64,000 bases of DNA from contig WTGY01000211.1 of the NCBI GenBank assembly GCA_011523365.1, forward strand, positions 18,623 to 82,622, read 5' to 3'. Below the pieces are notes generated by a model that did no database searches, was not told where the DNA came from, and saw nothing but the letters and a program-made list of their open reading frames with translations. The position numbers and the translations under genes are program-made. This document shows, one piece after another, positions 52,715-62,303 of this stretch. Source of the DNA: Caldilineaceae bacterium (GTDB taxonomy: Bacteria; Chloroflexota; Anaerolineae; Caldilineales; Caldilineaceae). The stretch's first letter is position 1. Each line of letters starts with the position of its first letter.

Positions 52715-54106
52715 TCAAAGTTGCTGAATGCCGCCTTCGGTCAGTTTGCGGGGGTCAAGCAGCTCATCGAGCTCGCCTGCGCTGAGATCGGTCATTTCGA
52801 GGGCGACCTCCTTGAGTGTGCGGCCCTGGGCATAGGCGGTTTTGGCAATCTGTGCGCCGAGTTCATATCCGATCACGGGATTCAGGGCGGTTACCAAGAT
52901 CGGGTTACTGTCAACGAGGCGGCCGATCCGTTCTGCGTTTACAGCAAAGCCGGCGATGGCACTGTCTGCCAGCAGACGGCTTGCGCCGGCCAGGATCGAG
53001 ATGCTTTGCAGCAGGTTGTAGGCGATGACGGGGAGCATCACATTCAGCTGAAAGGAGCCCGACTGGCCCCCGATGGTGATTGTCAGATCGTTTCCGGTGA
53101 CCTGGGCGGCAACCATGGTGACCGCTTCGGGGATGACCGGATTGATCTTGCCCGGCATGATGCTGCTGCCGGGCTGCAGGGCGGGCAACTCGATCTCAGC
53201 GATGCCGGCAATGGGTCCGCTGTTCATCCAGCGCAGATCGTTTGCCATTTTCATGAGGGAGGTTGCGACGGTCTTGAGTTGACCGCTGAGCTCAACAGAG
53301 GCGTCCTGGCTGCTCAGACTTTCGAAGTAGTTTTCGCTTGTCCTGAAGGGCTGGCCGGTCATTTGGGCCAATTTGGCGGCGATGCGTTCGCCGAACTCGG
53401 GATGGGCGTTTATGCCGGTCCCAACGGCGGTGCCGCCCTGGGCGAGTTCTGCCAGCCGCGCCAACGCGGCGCGCAGACGCCGCTGCCCCTTGTCGATCTG
53501 GTTGCTCCAGCCGCCCAGCTCCTGGCTCAGCCGGATAGGCATGGCATCCATCAGATGGGTGCGCCCGGTGGTGACGATGCCGTCAACTTCTGCTGCCTTG
53601 GCGTCCAGGGCATCCTGCAGGTGCTGGAGAGCCGGGAGGAGTTCCTCGACGACGGCGAGATAGGCGCTTAGATGGATGGCTGAGGGGATAACATCGTTGC
53701 TGCTTTGGCCCATATTGACGTGATCGTTGGGGTGGACGCTGCGCCCCAGGATCTGTGATGCCAGCGTAGCGATGACTTCATTGGCATTCATGTTTGTGCT
53801 GGTGCCGGAGCCGGTCTGAAAGATGTCGAGAGGGAAATGGGCGTCGTGGGCGCCGTGCGCGACTTCGGCGCAGGCGCTTTGAATTGCCGCGGCCATCTCG
53901 GCATCCATATGACCCAGGTCGAGATTGACGTCAGCGGCCGCCCCTTTGATCAGCCCGACTGCGCGGATGAACTGGCGGGGAAAGCGGAGCGGACTGATGG
54001 GGAAGTTGTCGACGGCTCGCTGGGTTTGGGCAGCGTAGAGAGCGTCTTTGGGCACGCTTACCTCGCCCAGGCTGTCATGCTCGATGCGAAATTCCTGGCT
54101 ACTCAT
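52715..54106 (-). CDS. fumC: Class II fumarate hydratase (fumarase/aspartase family)
   Basis: 463 residues, the usual length. The family signature is GSSIMPGKINPVIPEA, with TGSGTSTNMNANEVI, NDHVNMGQSSNDVIPSAIH and TTGRTHLMDAMPIRL as further active-site parts. The enzyme adds water to fumarate to give malate. Aspartases share these motifs, and the NPVIPEA after the signature is also seen in aspartases, while SSND favours fumarase, so the assignment is strong but not final. ATG 54106 is preferred over the in-frame TTG 54124; a GGAG lies about 11 nt before it. It starts 39 nt after the end of the ABC permease gene and may be transcribed with it. Confidence 0.82.
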   Translation of the reverse strand: MSSQEFRIEHDSLGEVSVPKDALYAAQTQRAVDNFPISPLRFPRQFIRAVGLIKGAAADVNLDLGHMDAEMAAAIQSACAEVAHGAHDAHFPLDIFQTGSGTSTNMNANEVIATLASQILGRSVHPNDHVNMGQSSNDVIPSAIHLSAYLAVVEELLPALQHLQDALDAKAAEVDGIVTTGRTHLMDAMPIRLSQELGGWSNQIDKGQRRLRAALARLAELAQGGTAVGTGINAHPEFGERIAAKLAQMTGQPFRTSENYFESLSSQDASVELSGQLKTVATSLMKMANDLRWMNSGPIAGIAEIELPALQPGSSIMPGKINPVIPEAVTMVAAQVTGNDLTITIGGQSGSFQLNVMLPVIAYNLLQSISILAGASRLLADSAIAGFAVNAERIGRLVDSNPILVTALNPVIGYELGAQIAKTAYAQGRTLKEVALEMTDLSAGELDELLDPRKLTEGGIQQL

Positions 54107-54145
54107 GGGTACTATCAACTCCAATCGGTTTCTTGAATACGGAAG

Positions 54146-55102
54146 CTATCGTTCGCCGCGCATATAGGGCAGGCCGAGCGCGGCCGGTGCACCGAGGCGG
54201 CGGCTAACGTTTTCGTAGACGGTGATGAGTGTGAGAACAACGACTGTCAGAAGGTAGGGCATCATGGCCAGCATGGCGGCGGGTATGACCCCGCCCCCGG
54301 CTGCCTGCAGCCGGAACTGAATTGCGTTGACCCCGCCAAAGATGAGAGCCCCAAGCAGGGCCCGCGCGGGATCCCAGGTGGCGAAAATAACGAGAGCGAT
54401 GGCGATCCAGCCGCGTCCGCCGGTGAGGTTTTCGGTCCAGCCGGGGGTATAGGCGAGGCTGAGGTGGGCGCCGCCGAGCCCCATCAGCATACCGCCGCCG
54501 ATGGTGGCGAGATAGCGAGTGCGGGTGACCGAAATGCCCATGGCGTCGGCCGTATCGGGGTCTTCACCGACGGCGCGCACGTTGAGGCCAAGCCGGGTGC
54601 GGTAGAGCAGGAAGGCGGCGAGGGGTACAGTCAGATACATCAGGTAAACGAGAAGATCCTGATTGAAGAGGGCCTGGCCAAGCAGGGGGATTTGGCCGAG
54701 AGCGGGGATTGAGAGTTTGTTGAACTTGGGGCCGACCAGGCCCACAAGCGGCGCGCCTTCCGGACCGAGGCGCTGGCCGAGAAAGCTGCTCAGGCCGATG
54801 CCAAAGAGGGTGAGCGCGAGGCCGCTGACGACCTGATCGGCGCGCAGGGTGACGGACAGGAAGGCGTGGATGGAGGCAAGCGCGCCGCCGACGACGATGG
54901 CCGCAAGTGTGCCGAGCAGGAGACTATCGGTATGAAAGCCGACGGCAAAGGCGCTAACGGCGCCCATGATGAGAATGCCTTCCAACCCGAGATTAAGAAC
55001 GCCGGCCCTTTCGGTGTAGATTTCACCGACTGCGGCAAAGACTAGCGATGCGCCGGCCTGAATTGTCACCGTCAGGATGGAGATAAGAAGGGCGAGTTCC
55101 AT
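54146..55102 (-). CDS. ABC transporter permease, nucleoside-type (NupQ/YufQ-like)
   Basis: 318 residues with about eight to nine membrane helices. The EAA-like loop of the branched-chain/sugar permease group (BPD_transp_2) reads RAVGEDPDTADAMGISVTRTRYLA. It begins with VGEIYTERAGVLNLGLEGILIMGA, the pattern of permeases for nucleosides (Bmp/Nup/Yuf type). It is paired with the permease encoded upstream, 115 nt away. The matching ATPase and substrate-binding lipoprotein are not adjacent on either side, so they must be elsewhere or lost. Confidence 0.85.
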   Translation of the reverse strand: MELALLISILTVTIQAGASLVFAAVGEIYTERAGVLNLGLEGILIMGAVSAFAVGFHTDSLLLGTLAAIVVGGALASIHAFLSVTLRADQVVSGLALTLFGIGLSSFLGQRLGPEGAPLVGLVGPKFNKLSIPALGQIPLLGQALFNQDLLVYLMYLTVPLAAFLLYRTRLGLNVRAVGEDPDTADAMGISVTRTRYLATIGGGMLMGLGGAHLSLAYTPGWTENLTGGRGWIAIALVIFATWDPARALLGALIFGGVNAIQFRLQAAGGGVIPAAMLAMMPYLLTVVVLTLITVYENVSRRLGAPAALGLPYMRGER

Positions 55103-55217
55103 TGTCGTTACGCTTTCACATGCGAGTAATCTGGCGGCGAGTATCGGCTGCCTTCGCCAGATTGTGTACAGATTCCACCGGAATGGAACGGGAGATTGGG
55201 GTTGGTCTGCGCTCTAT

Positions 55218-56351
55218 CTAGTCAGCGGGCGTCGGTCGGCCGGATGCGGGGGCAGGACTGGCGGCAGTGCGGGGCTGCGTACGAATCACCCGCAACCGGT
55301 AGTTAATAAAGACGTCGGCGCCGAGTACGAAGAAAAGTATCGAGCCCTGGAGCACGCCCGCGACGGCGGCGGGCAGCCCCATGGTGATCTGCAACTGATC
55401 GCCGCCGGTGCTGAGACCGGCCAGGAGCAGACTGACGAGCAGGATGGCCCAGGGGTTCAGTTTTGCCAACCAGGCCACGATGATGGCGGTAAAGCCGTCG
55501 CCGACTGCGATCCCGTTTTGCAGCCGGTGTGCGACGCCGGCCACCTGGCTGAATCCAGCCAACCCTGCAATGCCCCCGCTAACGAACATGACGAGGAGAA
55601 CGTTGCGGGCGATACTCATTCCGGCGTAACGGGCGGCGAGGGGGTTCTTGCCAATCACCTTGATCTCCAGGCCCCATTTGGTGCGGTCGAGGACGAGCCA
55701 GAGCAGGAAGGCGACCAGGACGGCGATAACAAGACCGTAGTGGACGCGGCCGAGGTCGATGGGGAGGCGGGGCAGCCAGGCGTGCTGGGGGAACTGTGCG
55801 CTGCCGGGAAAGCCGAAGCCCTCGGGATCTTTCCAGGATCCGGTATAGAGGTATTGCATCCACAGGAGGGCCACATAGTTGAACATGAGTGTTGTGATAA
55901 TCTCGTTGACCCCCAGGGCGGTTTTGAGAAAGGCGGGGATGAGTCCCCAAATGGCGCCGGCCGCGAAGGCGGCCACGATCATGGCAGGCAGGAAGGTCCA
56001 TTGCGGCATTCCACCGATCAGTTCCGGCAGAAAGAGGGCGACCCAGGTGGCGGCAATGACGCCCCACACGAACTGGCCTTCGGCGCCGATATTCCAGAAC
56101 AGCATGCGAAAGGCGATACCCACGGACAGCCCTGTAAGCATGAGGGGGATGGCGCGCAGAAGAGTCTCGCTGATGTGGTAGCGCTGGCCGAAAGCGCCGG
56201 TTGCCATGGCCGCATAGGTCTCGAATGGGTTGGCGCCGAATATCCAGAGAAGAATGCCGCTGAAGACGAGCGCGAGACCGAGGGCGATCAGGGGAAACAG
56301 GAACTCTACGTGGCGGGGACGGCTCAGGCGTCTTTCAAGAATGAGTTGCAT
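55218..56351 (-). CDS. ABC transporter permease, nucleoside-type (NupP/YufP-like)
   Basis: 377 residues with about ten membrane helices. RAIPLMLTGLSVGIAFRMLFWNIGAEGQFVWG near residues 64-95, VNEIITTLMFNYVAL, and the EAA-like loop EIKVIGKNPLAARYAGMSIARNVLL match the YufP/NupP permease type, the partner of the YufQ type in guanosine/nucleoside importers. It lies upstream of the NupQ-like gene. The usual first genes of this operon, the binding protein and ATPase, are missing here and a histidine kinase stands in that place, 79 nt away. Confidence 0.85.
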   Translation of the reverse strand: MQLILERRLSRPRHVEFLFPLIALGLALVFSGILLWIFGANPFETYAAMATGAFGQRYHISETLLRAIPLMLTGLSVGIAFRMLFWNIGAEGQFVWGVIAATWVALFLPELIGGMPQWTFLPAMIVAAFAAGAIWGLIPAFLKTALGVNEIITTLMFNYVALLWMQYLYTGSWKDPEGFGFPGSAQFPQHAWLPRLPIDLGRVHYGLVIAVLVAFLLWLVLDRTKWGLEIKVIGKNPLAARYAGMSIARNVLLVMFVSGGIAGLAGFSQVAGVAHRLQNGIAVGDGFTAIIVAWLAKLNPWAILLVSLLLAGLSTGGDQLQITMGLPAAVAGVLQGSILFFVLGADVFINYRLRVIRTQPRTAASPAPASGRPTPAD

Positions 56352-56430
56352 AGCGGAGTCTCTTTGTACGCGCCCTACCTGCGCAGGGTTGGTTCAGATT
56401 CCCACGATTGCCCGCTATCGGGCTGCCGGG

Positions 56431-58167
56431 CTATGTGGATTCGGTCTCTTCCACGGGCAGGGCAACGAAGACGGTCGTGCCCTTGTTCACGTCGCTGCGC
56501 ACCCAGATTTCCCCTTGATGGGCTTCGACGATTGCCTTGCTGAGAAAGAGGCCGAGGCCGACGCCGGCCGTGCCGCGGCGGAGACCGCTGTCCACGCGGT
56601 AGTAGCGTTCGAATATTTTCGGGAGTTCTCTTGCCGGAATGCCGATCCCCTCGTCGGCGACGTAGAGCACAAGGCGGCCGGTCGCGCTCTTTTCCTGCGG
56701 CTGTTCGTGCCAACCGCCGATGCGAATGACGCCGCCGTCGGGTGAATATTTGATTGCATTGCTGAGCAGGTTGGTGAAGACCAGGCGCAGGCGTTCTACG
56801 TCGCCGTAGATGACGGGAAGGTCGGACGGGAGGTCGAGTGCGATTTCATGGGTGTCGGTCTGTGTGCGGTAGTCCTGCGCCACGCGCTCGAGCAGCCACC
56901 GCACCTGTACGTCTGACCTTTCGAGGCGCAGGCCGCCGGCCTGGATGCGGCTGACGTCGAGCAGGCTGTTGATGAGCGCCTCCAGCCGGTCGGCTTCTTC
57001 TTCGATCACTTCCAGGCTCTGCCGGGCTGTCTCGGCGTCCCAGGCGGCGTCGGGGCGGGCCAGCGTTTGGGCGTATCCTTTGATCAAGGCCACGGGCGTC
57101 TTCAGTTCATGGCTGATGATCGAGGTAAAGGTGGATTTCATCTCCTCTTCTTCGCGAAAACGGGTGATGTCGAGCACGCTGGCGATGATGTTGACGAGCC
57201 GCTTGCGCTCGTCTTTGACCGGGATGAAGGTTACGGAGACCGAGATCTGGCCCCCTTCGGGCAGGACGATGTCGCCTTCACATTGGGCACCGCTTTCGGG
57301 CAAGGAGATCAGGTCGTAATCGGCGCTGAACAGGTCTTCTCCCTGGAGATTGAGGAGAGGCAGGATCCTTTCGCACTGTTGCCCGACCGCATCGTCCGGC
57401 GCGATGCCCGTCATGAGGGAAAGGGGCTGGTTGATGACCTCCACCCGCTTGTTGGGCGCCAGGATCATCATGCCGTTGACGCTATTCTGGACGATCATCG
57501 ACAGGCGGCTGCGTTCGGTCGCCAGCTGCTGGTAGAGGCGGGCGTTGCGGACGGCGATGGCGGCCTGGTCGGCGAACCCCTGCAGGAACTGCCAGTCCAG
57601 GGGGGAAAAGGCGGAGTCGCCGGGGAACAGGTAGATTACGCCGAGGAGGTCTTCTTCAAAGAGGAGAGGGAGGCCGATCACCTGGCCCAGCTTATGACCC
57701 AGCGCCGACTCTACCTCGCGGACGCGGCGTTCCATATCCTGCTGGTAGCTTTCGCCGAGCGAGAATTCGGCCGCGAGGGCGTGCCCGGCGTCCCATTCGC
57801 CGACCATGGTCTGGTGGTTTGATTCTTCATGCGGCAGCCGATCATCCGATGGAGGCCAGGACTGTGAGGCGATTCTGAGGAGGGGGCGAAAGGCGGGCAG
57901 GAGTTGGCGTGGAATCCCGTAGGAAGCGCGGATACGAAAGGGTTCATCTTCCTCCACGGTGCTGCGTCCGTCTGCAAGGGGCACGGCTGTGGTGACGTCA
58001 TCGAGCACGATCATGCCTGCCGGCGCGGCGAGCATCTCGGCCGCGCTCTCGAGGATCAGCCGCAGGAGGCTGGGCAGATCGAGCCGCGAGGTCATGGCGC
58101 GCGTGATGCGCAACAGGTATTCTCGTTGACGCAACTGGTAGGTTGCCATCAGGGCGGGAACGTTCAT
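56431..58167 (-). CDS. Sensor histidine kinase with GAF and PAS domains
   Basis: 578 residues. A GAF domain at about 25-210 (LLRLILESAAEMLAAPAGMIVLDD, then LLGVIYLFPGD), a PAS domain at about 220-340 (VNGMMILAPNKRVEVINQPLSLMTG), then the kinase core: H box ISHELKTPVALIKGY with His353, N box FTNLLSNAIKYSPDGG, and G boxes ADEGIGIP and GVGLGLFLSK. No membrane segment, so it is a cytoplasmic sensor. No response regulator is adjacent, so the partner is unknown. ATG 58167 fits the start of the folded part; the frame extends upstream without homology and no strong ribosome site is seen for any start. Confidence 0.9.
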   Translation of the reverse strand: MNVPALMATYQLRQREYLLRITRAMTSRLDLPSLLRLILESAAEMLAAPAGMIVLDDVTTAVPLADGRSTVEEDEPFRIRASYGIPRQLLPAFRPLLRIASQSWPPSDDRLPHEESNHQTMVGEWDAGHALAAEFSLGESYQQDMERRVREVESALGHKLGQVIGLPLLFEEDLLGVIYLFPGDSAFSPLDWQFLQGFADQAAIAVRNARLYQQLATERSRLSMIVQNSVNGMMILAPNKRVEVINQPLSLMTGIAPDDAVGQQCERILPLLNLQGEDLFSADYDLISLPESGAQCEGDIVLPEGGQISVSVTFIPVKDERKRLVNIIASVLDITRFREEEEMKSTFTSIISHELKTPVALIKGYAQTLARPDAAWDAETARQSLEVIEEEADRLEALINSLLDVSRIQAGGLRLERSDVQVRWLLERVAQDYRTQTDTHEIALDLPSDLPVIYGDVERLRLVFTNLLSNAIKYSPDGGVIRIGGWHEQPQEKSATGRLVLYVADEGIGIPARELPKIFERYYRVDSGLRRGTAGVGLGLFLSKAIVEAHQGEIWVRSDVNKGTTVFVALPVEETEST

Positions 58168-58440
58168 GGTAAGAAAATAACAGAGCGGGAAAGTAAAGTC
58201 AACGATTCGGGGAGGGTAGGAGAATGACAGTTGCCATGTACGAGTTCTGCCCCTACAGTCGCTTCGCTCCCGCAAGGATCTTCGGGAGGAACCGGGTAGA
58301 GATTGGCGAGGGCCGAGAACACTCTGACGGCTCTCATCTTGCCGAATATGCGCCAATGCAAGGCCCCCTGTCCCAAAGCAAGCCGTTCAGGATACAGGGG
58401 TTAGTATTGTTCCGGCGGCAGAGTCGACGCGGACTTCCGC
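58168..58440. other. Intergenic spacer before the histidine kinase gene
   Basis: 273 nt between two leftward genes. It probably carries the kinase promoter. I see no terminator of good quality and no gene. Confidence 0.4.
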
Positions 58441-60189
58441 CTACTCCTGTGCAACCATTGAGATGACGCCGTCCTGGTAGCCGATGACGTAGACGTTGCC
58501 TTCCTGGTCTTCGCCGATGGCGCTGATGGGAACGGAGGTATTGAAGAGGAGGGGGCTTTGCCACCTATCCTGGGGGCCACCTCTCAATCCCCAGATCTGC
58601 CCGCGACAGAAATCGGCGAAGAGGAAAACACCGTGCAGGTCGGGGAGGGTGGGTCCGCGATAGACGGCCCCGCCTACGATTGCGCAGCCCAAGGAATGGT
58701 CGTATTCGGTCACCGGAGAGATCTGACCTTCGGCGCTGCATATCCAGTGTTCGACATCGCAGGGCTCGCCCTTAACGCACCCCCATTGTTCAAAACAGAC
58801 GCTGCCTTCGGTGATACGCCAACCATAGTTTTCGCCTCCGGTGCTGGTTGCGGGCTGGTAGTTCACTTCTTCTATGGTTATGTTGCCGACGTCGGGGATG
58901 TAGAGATCGCCTGTCTGGCTGTCGAAGGCGAAGCCCCAAGGATTTCGCAGTCCATAGGCCCAGATCTCGCCGCGGTAGCCTTCAACCTGTACAAAGGGGT
59001 TGCTGGCGGGGATGGCGTAAGGCTCAACGCCCGACTCGACATCGAGGCGCAGTATCGTGCCCAGTAGTGTGCTGGCGTTTTGCCCATGGTTGTCCGGATC
59101 GTTGAAGGCGGGTGCACCGCCATCGCCGATGCCGATATAGAGGTAGCCGTCCTGAGGGCCGAAGAGGATGCGTCCGCCGTTGTGGGTCTCGTGAGGTTGG
59201 TCGACCTTGAGAATAGCCTCCCCGCTGGCGGGGTCAGCAATGTCGGGATCGGAGGTTGTTTTGTAGCGGCTGATGACAGTTTGGCCATCGTAATTGGTAT
59301 AGCTGACATAGAAGTGCTGTTTGGCGCTATAGTCGGGCGGGAAGGCGATGTCGAAAAGGCCGCGTTCTCCGCAGCAGCTGACCCTCTCCGAGATATCGAG
59401 GAAGGGCGTTTCGTGCAAAGACCAGGCTGTGTCGCCGTTGGACTGCGCGTGTTTTCTCACAATGCGGATGCGACCCGCCTGTTCGATCACGAAGAGGCGA
59501 CCGCTGCCGTCGCCGGCGTGCTTTAGCTGCACGGGCAGGTCCAGCCCTGCGGCGACCTTACTGAGCTTGAAGGCCTGCGGGGGAGAGTCGCCAGCGGGGT
59601 CGCCGAACACGCGGATTTCGCGCCATGCGACCCAGCTGGGGCTTTGGACAGTGCGAACGTAGACTTCATTTATGTTGCGGGGCGGATCGATTGCGACCGA
59701 GAGGGTCTGCCCATCTTCTGTGTGTTCGTTGGCAAGCCGTGCGTACAGCGCGCGCGTGCCTGAGCCGTCTCCCAACCAGATCTCATGGGTGGTCGGACCG
59801 GGAGGCGTCTGCGCGATGACCATCTCGACCCTGTTGACAAGGTACTGGCCATCAAGTGCAATCCGAATCCATCCGAGGGGAATGCGTCCCGAGTTCCAGA
59901 GCGATTCGGGATCGCCATCGACCGCCAGTTGCGCGGTCTCATTGCCAGATGAAGGGATTACTTCACCTGAGACGGCCACGTTATTTGACGACAGCGGCGT
60001 TGGGGCAGGGATCTCCGGCACGGCGGTGGGCGTGCTTATTTCAGCGGTAGGGGTTGCGGACGCGGGCGTAGCGGCGGTCGCGGTTACGGTGATTTGGGCA
60101 GGTTCGGGACTTGGCGCACAGGCGGCCGCCGCCAAAAGTGCAAATAGTCCAATCGCCGCCATGCAGCAGTTCTTCATCGGTGTTTTCAC
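58441..60189 (-). CDS. PQQ-type sugar dehydrogenase lipoprotein with discoidin-like domain
   Basis: 582 residues. A signal sequence with lipobox LLAAAAC (Cys near 24) is followed by a Thr/Pro-rich linker, a discoidin (F5/8 type C)-like domain at about 70-200 (VAVDGDPESLWNSG), and a six-bladed propeller of the glucose/sorbosone dehydrogenase family from about 205 (AAGLDLPVQLKHAGDGSGRLFVIEQAGRIRIV, later GPQDGYLYIGIGDGG and AYGLRNPWGFAFD). The conserved RNPW block and the GDGG motif support a PQQ-binding sugar dehydrogenase-like active site. It acts outside the membrane, anchored by lipid. The start is either GTG 60189 or ATG 60177; neither has a strong ribosome site. Confidence 0.85.
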   Translation of the reverse strand: MKTPMKNCCMAAIGLFALLAAAACAPSPEPAQITVTATAATPASATPTAEISTPTAVPEIPAPTPLSSNNVAVSGEVIPSSGNETAQLAVDGDPESLWNSGRIPLGWIRIALDGQYLVNRVEMVIAQTPPGPTTHEIWLGDGSGTRALYARLANEHTEDGQTLSVAIDPPRNINEVYVRTVQSPSWVAWREIRVFGDPAGDSPPQAFKLSKVAAGLDLPVQLKHAGDGSGRLFVIEQAGRIRIVRKHAQSNGDTAWSLHETPFLDISERVSCCGERGLFDIAFPPDYSAKQHFYVSYTNYDGQTVISRYKTTSDPDIADPASGEAILKVDQPHETHNGGRILFGPQDGYLYIGIGDGGAPAFNDPDNHGQNASTLLGTILRLDVESGVEPYAIPASNPFVQVEGYRGEIWAYGLRNPWGFAFDSQTGDLYIPDVGNITIEEVNYQPATSTGGENYGWRITEGSVCFEQWGCVKGEPCDVEHWICSAEGQISPVTEYDHSLGCAIVGGAVYRGPTLPDLHGVFLFADFCRGQIWGLRGGPQDRWQSPLLFNTSVPISAIGEDQEGNVYVIGYQDGVISMVAQE

Positions 60190-60393
60190 TCGCTGGGTGG
60201 CGTCGGGTTCCTCCCGACCGCTACAATCCTGTTCCTGCAGGAGGATTCTGCCGGGTCATCTCAAAGGTTAACTGGTTCAGTTCCTTATCGGAGTCAGAGC
60301 TCGATCCGCGGCGCGCTGTCCAGGAGGCCCGGATTTGTCTGCATGTCAGATAAGGCGACGGAAAGAGTCGGTGAGGACAGGTTGTGACCGCCG

Positions 60394-60780
60394 TCAGCAG
60401 CCGAAGGCATCGGGCAGCAACGCGCGCACGGTCGTGCTACGGAAGTTACCGGCTGCATCGCTGATATAGACATCCATCTCTGCCCCAAGCTCGCACATCA
60501 CCTGGCGGCAGAGGCCGCAGGGCGAGCCGCCGTCCACGGTAACGACAGCGATCGCACTGAATTGCCGTTTCCCCTGGGCGACGGCGGACGTAAGCGCGAC
60601 CCGTTCGGCGCAGATCGTCCCTCCGTAGGAGGCGTTTTCGACGTTACATCCCGGGATGATCTCGCCATCTTGTGTCAACACGGCGGCGCCTACGGCATAG
60701 TTGCTGTAGGGTGCATGGGCCTGTCTGCGAGCGGACTGTGCCGCTGCCACCAACTGTTGCGGGGATACCGTCGGGGTCAC
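60394..60780 (-). CDS. cdd: Cytidine deaminase
   Basis: 128 residues. It turns cytidine and deoxycytidine into uridine and deoxyuridine in the nucleoside salvage route. The zinc site is complete: CNVENASYGGTICAERVAL with the catalytic Glu in CAER, and SPCGLCRQVMCEL with the pair of Cys. YSNYAVGAAV near the N-terminus is typical. It begins 54 nt after the CNNM/CBS gene and may share its transcript. The two nucleoside-type permease genes on the same strand further down fit a salvage theme. Confidence 0.95.
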   Translation of the reverse strand: MTPTVSPQQLVAAAQSARRQAHAPYSNYAVGAAVLTQDGEIIPGCNVENASYGGTICAERVALTSAVAQGKRQFSAIAVVTVDGGSPCGLCRQVMCELGAEMDVYISDAAGNFRSTTVRALLPDAFGC

Positions 60781-60834
60781 GATAGTGTCCTTTTTCCGGG
60801 CGGCCTCTTTGCGCAGGAGGGGTATACCATATTG

Positions 60835-62184
60835 TCAGGCGGCCGATTGAAGGTAACCGGAGCCTGTCGAATCCTCGGTCTGCTCCTCGACGCCGGGCTG
60901 GCTCAAGGTCTGGGCCTCGTTCTCTGCGCTGTGGAGCGGTTCGACGCGCACCTGTTCGATACGGCGGGAATCTACGGACATGACGGTGAAACGCCAGTCA
61001 TGGAACTGTATGCTTTCGCCCTGCTCGGGCACGCGTCCCAGCTGACTGTAGATGAAGCCGCCCAAGGTGTCGATATTTTCGGGGCCGGCGGAGAGGTCGA
61101 CGTCGATAAGCCGGGACACTTCGTCGATATCGTAACGGGCGTTGAAGACGTAGATTTCGGGGGCCAGCTTTTCCAGTTGGGGCTCTTCGGAGTCGTACTC
61201 GTCCTGGATTTCGCCCACGATCTCTTCGAGCAGGTCTTCGATGGTAACGAGGCCGGCAGTACCGCCGTATTCGTCCACAGCCAAGGCCATATGGATGCGA
61301 TGGACCTGCATTTCCTCGAACAGCTCGTCCAGTTTCTTGCTTTGGGGCACGAAGTAGGCCTGCCGGAGCAGTTGCCGAATGGAGATATCCTGGCTTCCAT
61401 CGCGCAGGCAGAGCAGGAGATCCTTGGCATAGAGTACGCCGAGCAGATGGTCGATGCTGTCTTCAAAGACGGGAATGCGGCTGTGTCCGTTGCCGATAAT
61501 CAGATCGAGCGCTTCGCTGAGGGGCGAATTCACTTCTACGGCGACCATATCGAGTCGCGGCACCATGATCTCGCGCACGGTTGTTTCGCCGAACTCGAAG
61601 ATGCCGGCGATCATCTGCTTCTCGTCTTCTTCGATCACACCTTCACCTTCGCCCACGTGAATGAGAAAGCGGAGGCCGTCCTCACTCAGGAAAACGCTTT
61701 CGGGGGTCACTTCGTCTTCGTCACCGCGGGCGTAGGCAGCCAGGCGGCGCAGGGGGAAGGATAGCGGTGACAGCAGCGCAGCCAGGAAATTGACGACACG
61801 GGCGATCGAGAGCGCGACCGTGTCCGGCTGGCGCAGAGCCCAGCCCCGGCTAAAGACTTGAATGGCGAGAAGGAGGAGCCAGACGAGAGCGACGGAGGCG
61901 CTGACCCCGACCGTGGACCACTGCAGGGTCATCGCCAGGCAGACGGCCATCGAGCTGGCAGCGATGTAGGCGAGGCTTTTGAGTATCAGGAGGGTGGAAA
62001 GAAAGCGGGCCGGGTCGGAGAGCATTTGGTCGATCAGCTTTGCCCGCTGATTGCCGCTGGCGAGAAGTTCTCGCATACGGCTTCTGGATGCTGCCGACAG
62101 CGATACTTCTGCGGCAGAGACAAAGCCAATCGTCAGTAATGGCAGCAGTTGCGCCGCGATCAGCCATGTAGGTTCCACTTCCAC
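60835..62184 (-). CDS. CNNM-type membrane protein with CBS pair (hemolysin family, CorC/HlyC)
   Basis: 449 residues. An N-terminal DUF21/CNNM membrane domain of three to four helices (about 5-150; FVSAAEVSLSAASRSRMREL) precedes two CBS domains (FGETTVREIMVPRLDMVAVE, then AYFVPQSKKLDELFEEMQVHRIHMALAVDEYGGTAGLVTIEDLLEEIVGEI in pieces), then a CorC_HlyC domain that ends near residue 410 (IDTLGGFIYSQLGRVPEQG). Members of this kind are divalent-cation or magnesium efflux proteins, and the old hemolysin name is misleading. The C-terminal tail of 40 residues is polar and low in complexity. Confidence 0.9.
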   Translation of the reverse strand: MEVEPTWLIAAQLLPLLTIGFVSAAEVSLSAASRSRMRELLASGNQRAKLIDQMLSDPARFLSTLLILKSLAYIAASSMAVCLAMTLQWSTVGVSASVALVWLLLLAIQVFSRGWALRQPDTVALSIARVVNFLAALLSPLSFPLRRLAAYARGDEDEVTPESVFLSEDGLRFLIHVGEGEGVIEEDEKQMIAGIFEFGETTVREIMVPRLDMVAVEVNSPLSEALDLIIGNGHSRIPVFEDSIDHLLGVLYAKDLLLCLRDGSQDISIRQLLRQAYFVPQSKKLDELFEEMQVHRIHMALAVDEYGGTAGLVTIEDLLEEIVGEIQDEYDSEEPQLEKLAPEIYVFNARYDIDEVSRLIDVDLSAGPENIDTLGGFIYSQLGRVPEQGESIQFHDWRFTVMSVDSRRIEQVRVEPLHSAENEAQTLSQPGVEEQTEDSTGSGYLQSAA

Positions 62185-62303
62185 TGGAGACTCCTTTTTC
62201 TACGTTGCTTTGCGCTGCGCCGGGCATGGCGCAGGCGGATTGACGGCAGAGATCCGTCCCAGGTGCTGGTGTGCCGGTTTATTTTTCGTCGGCCTGACCG
62301 GTG

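Noticed and set aside
55077..56543. Plus-strand open frame of 488 codons over the permease genes
   Set aside because: It is antisense to two membrane proteins with clear family motifs and itself is a low-complexity polar shadow.
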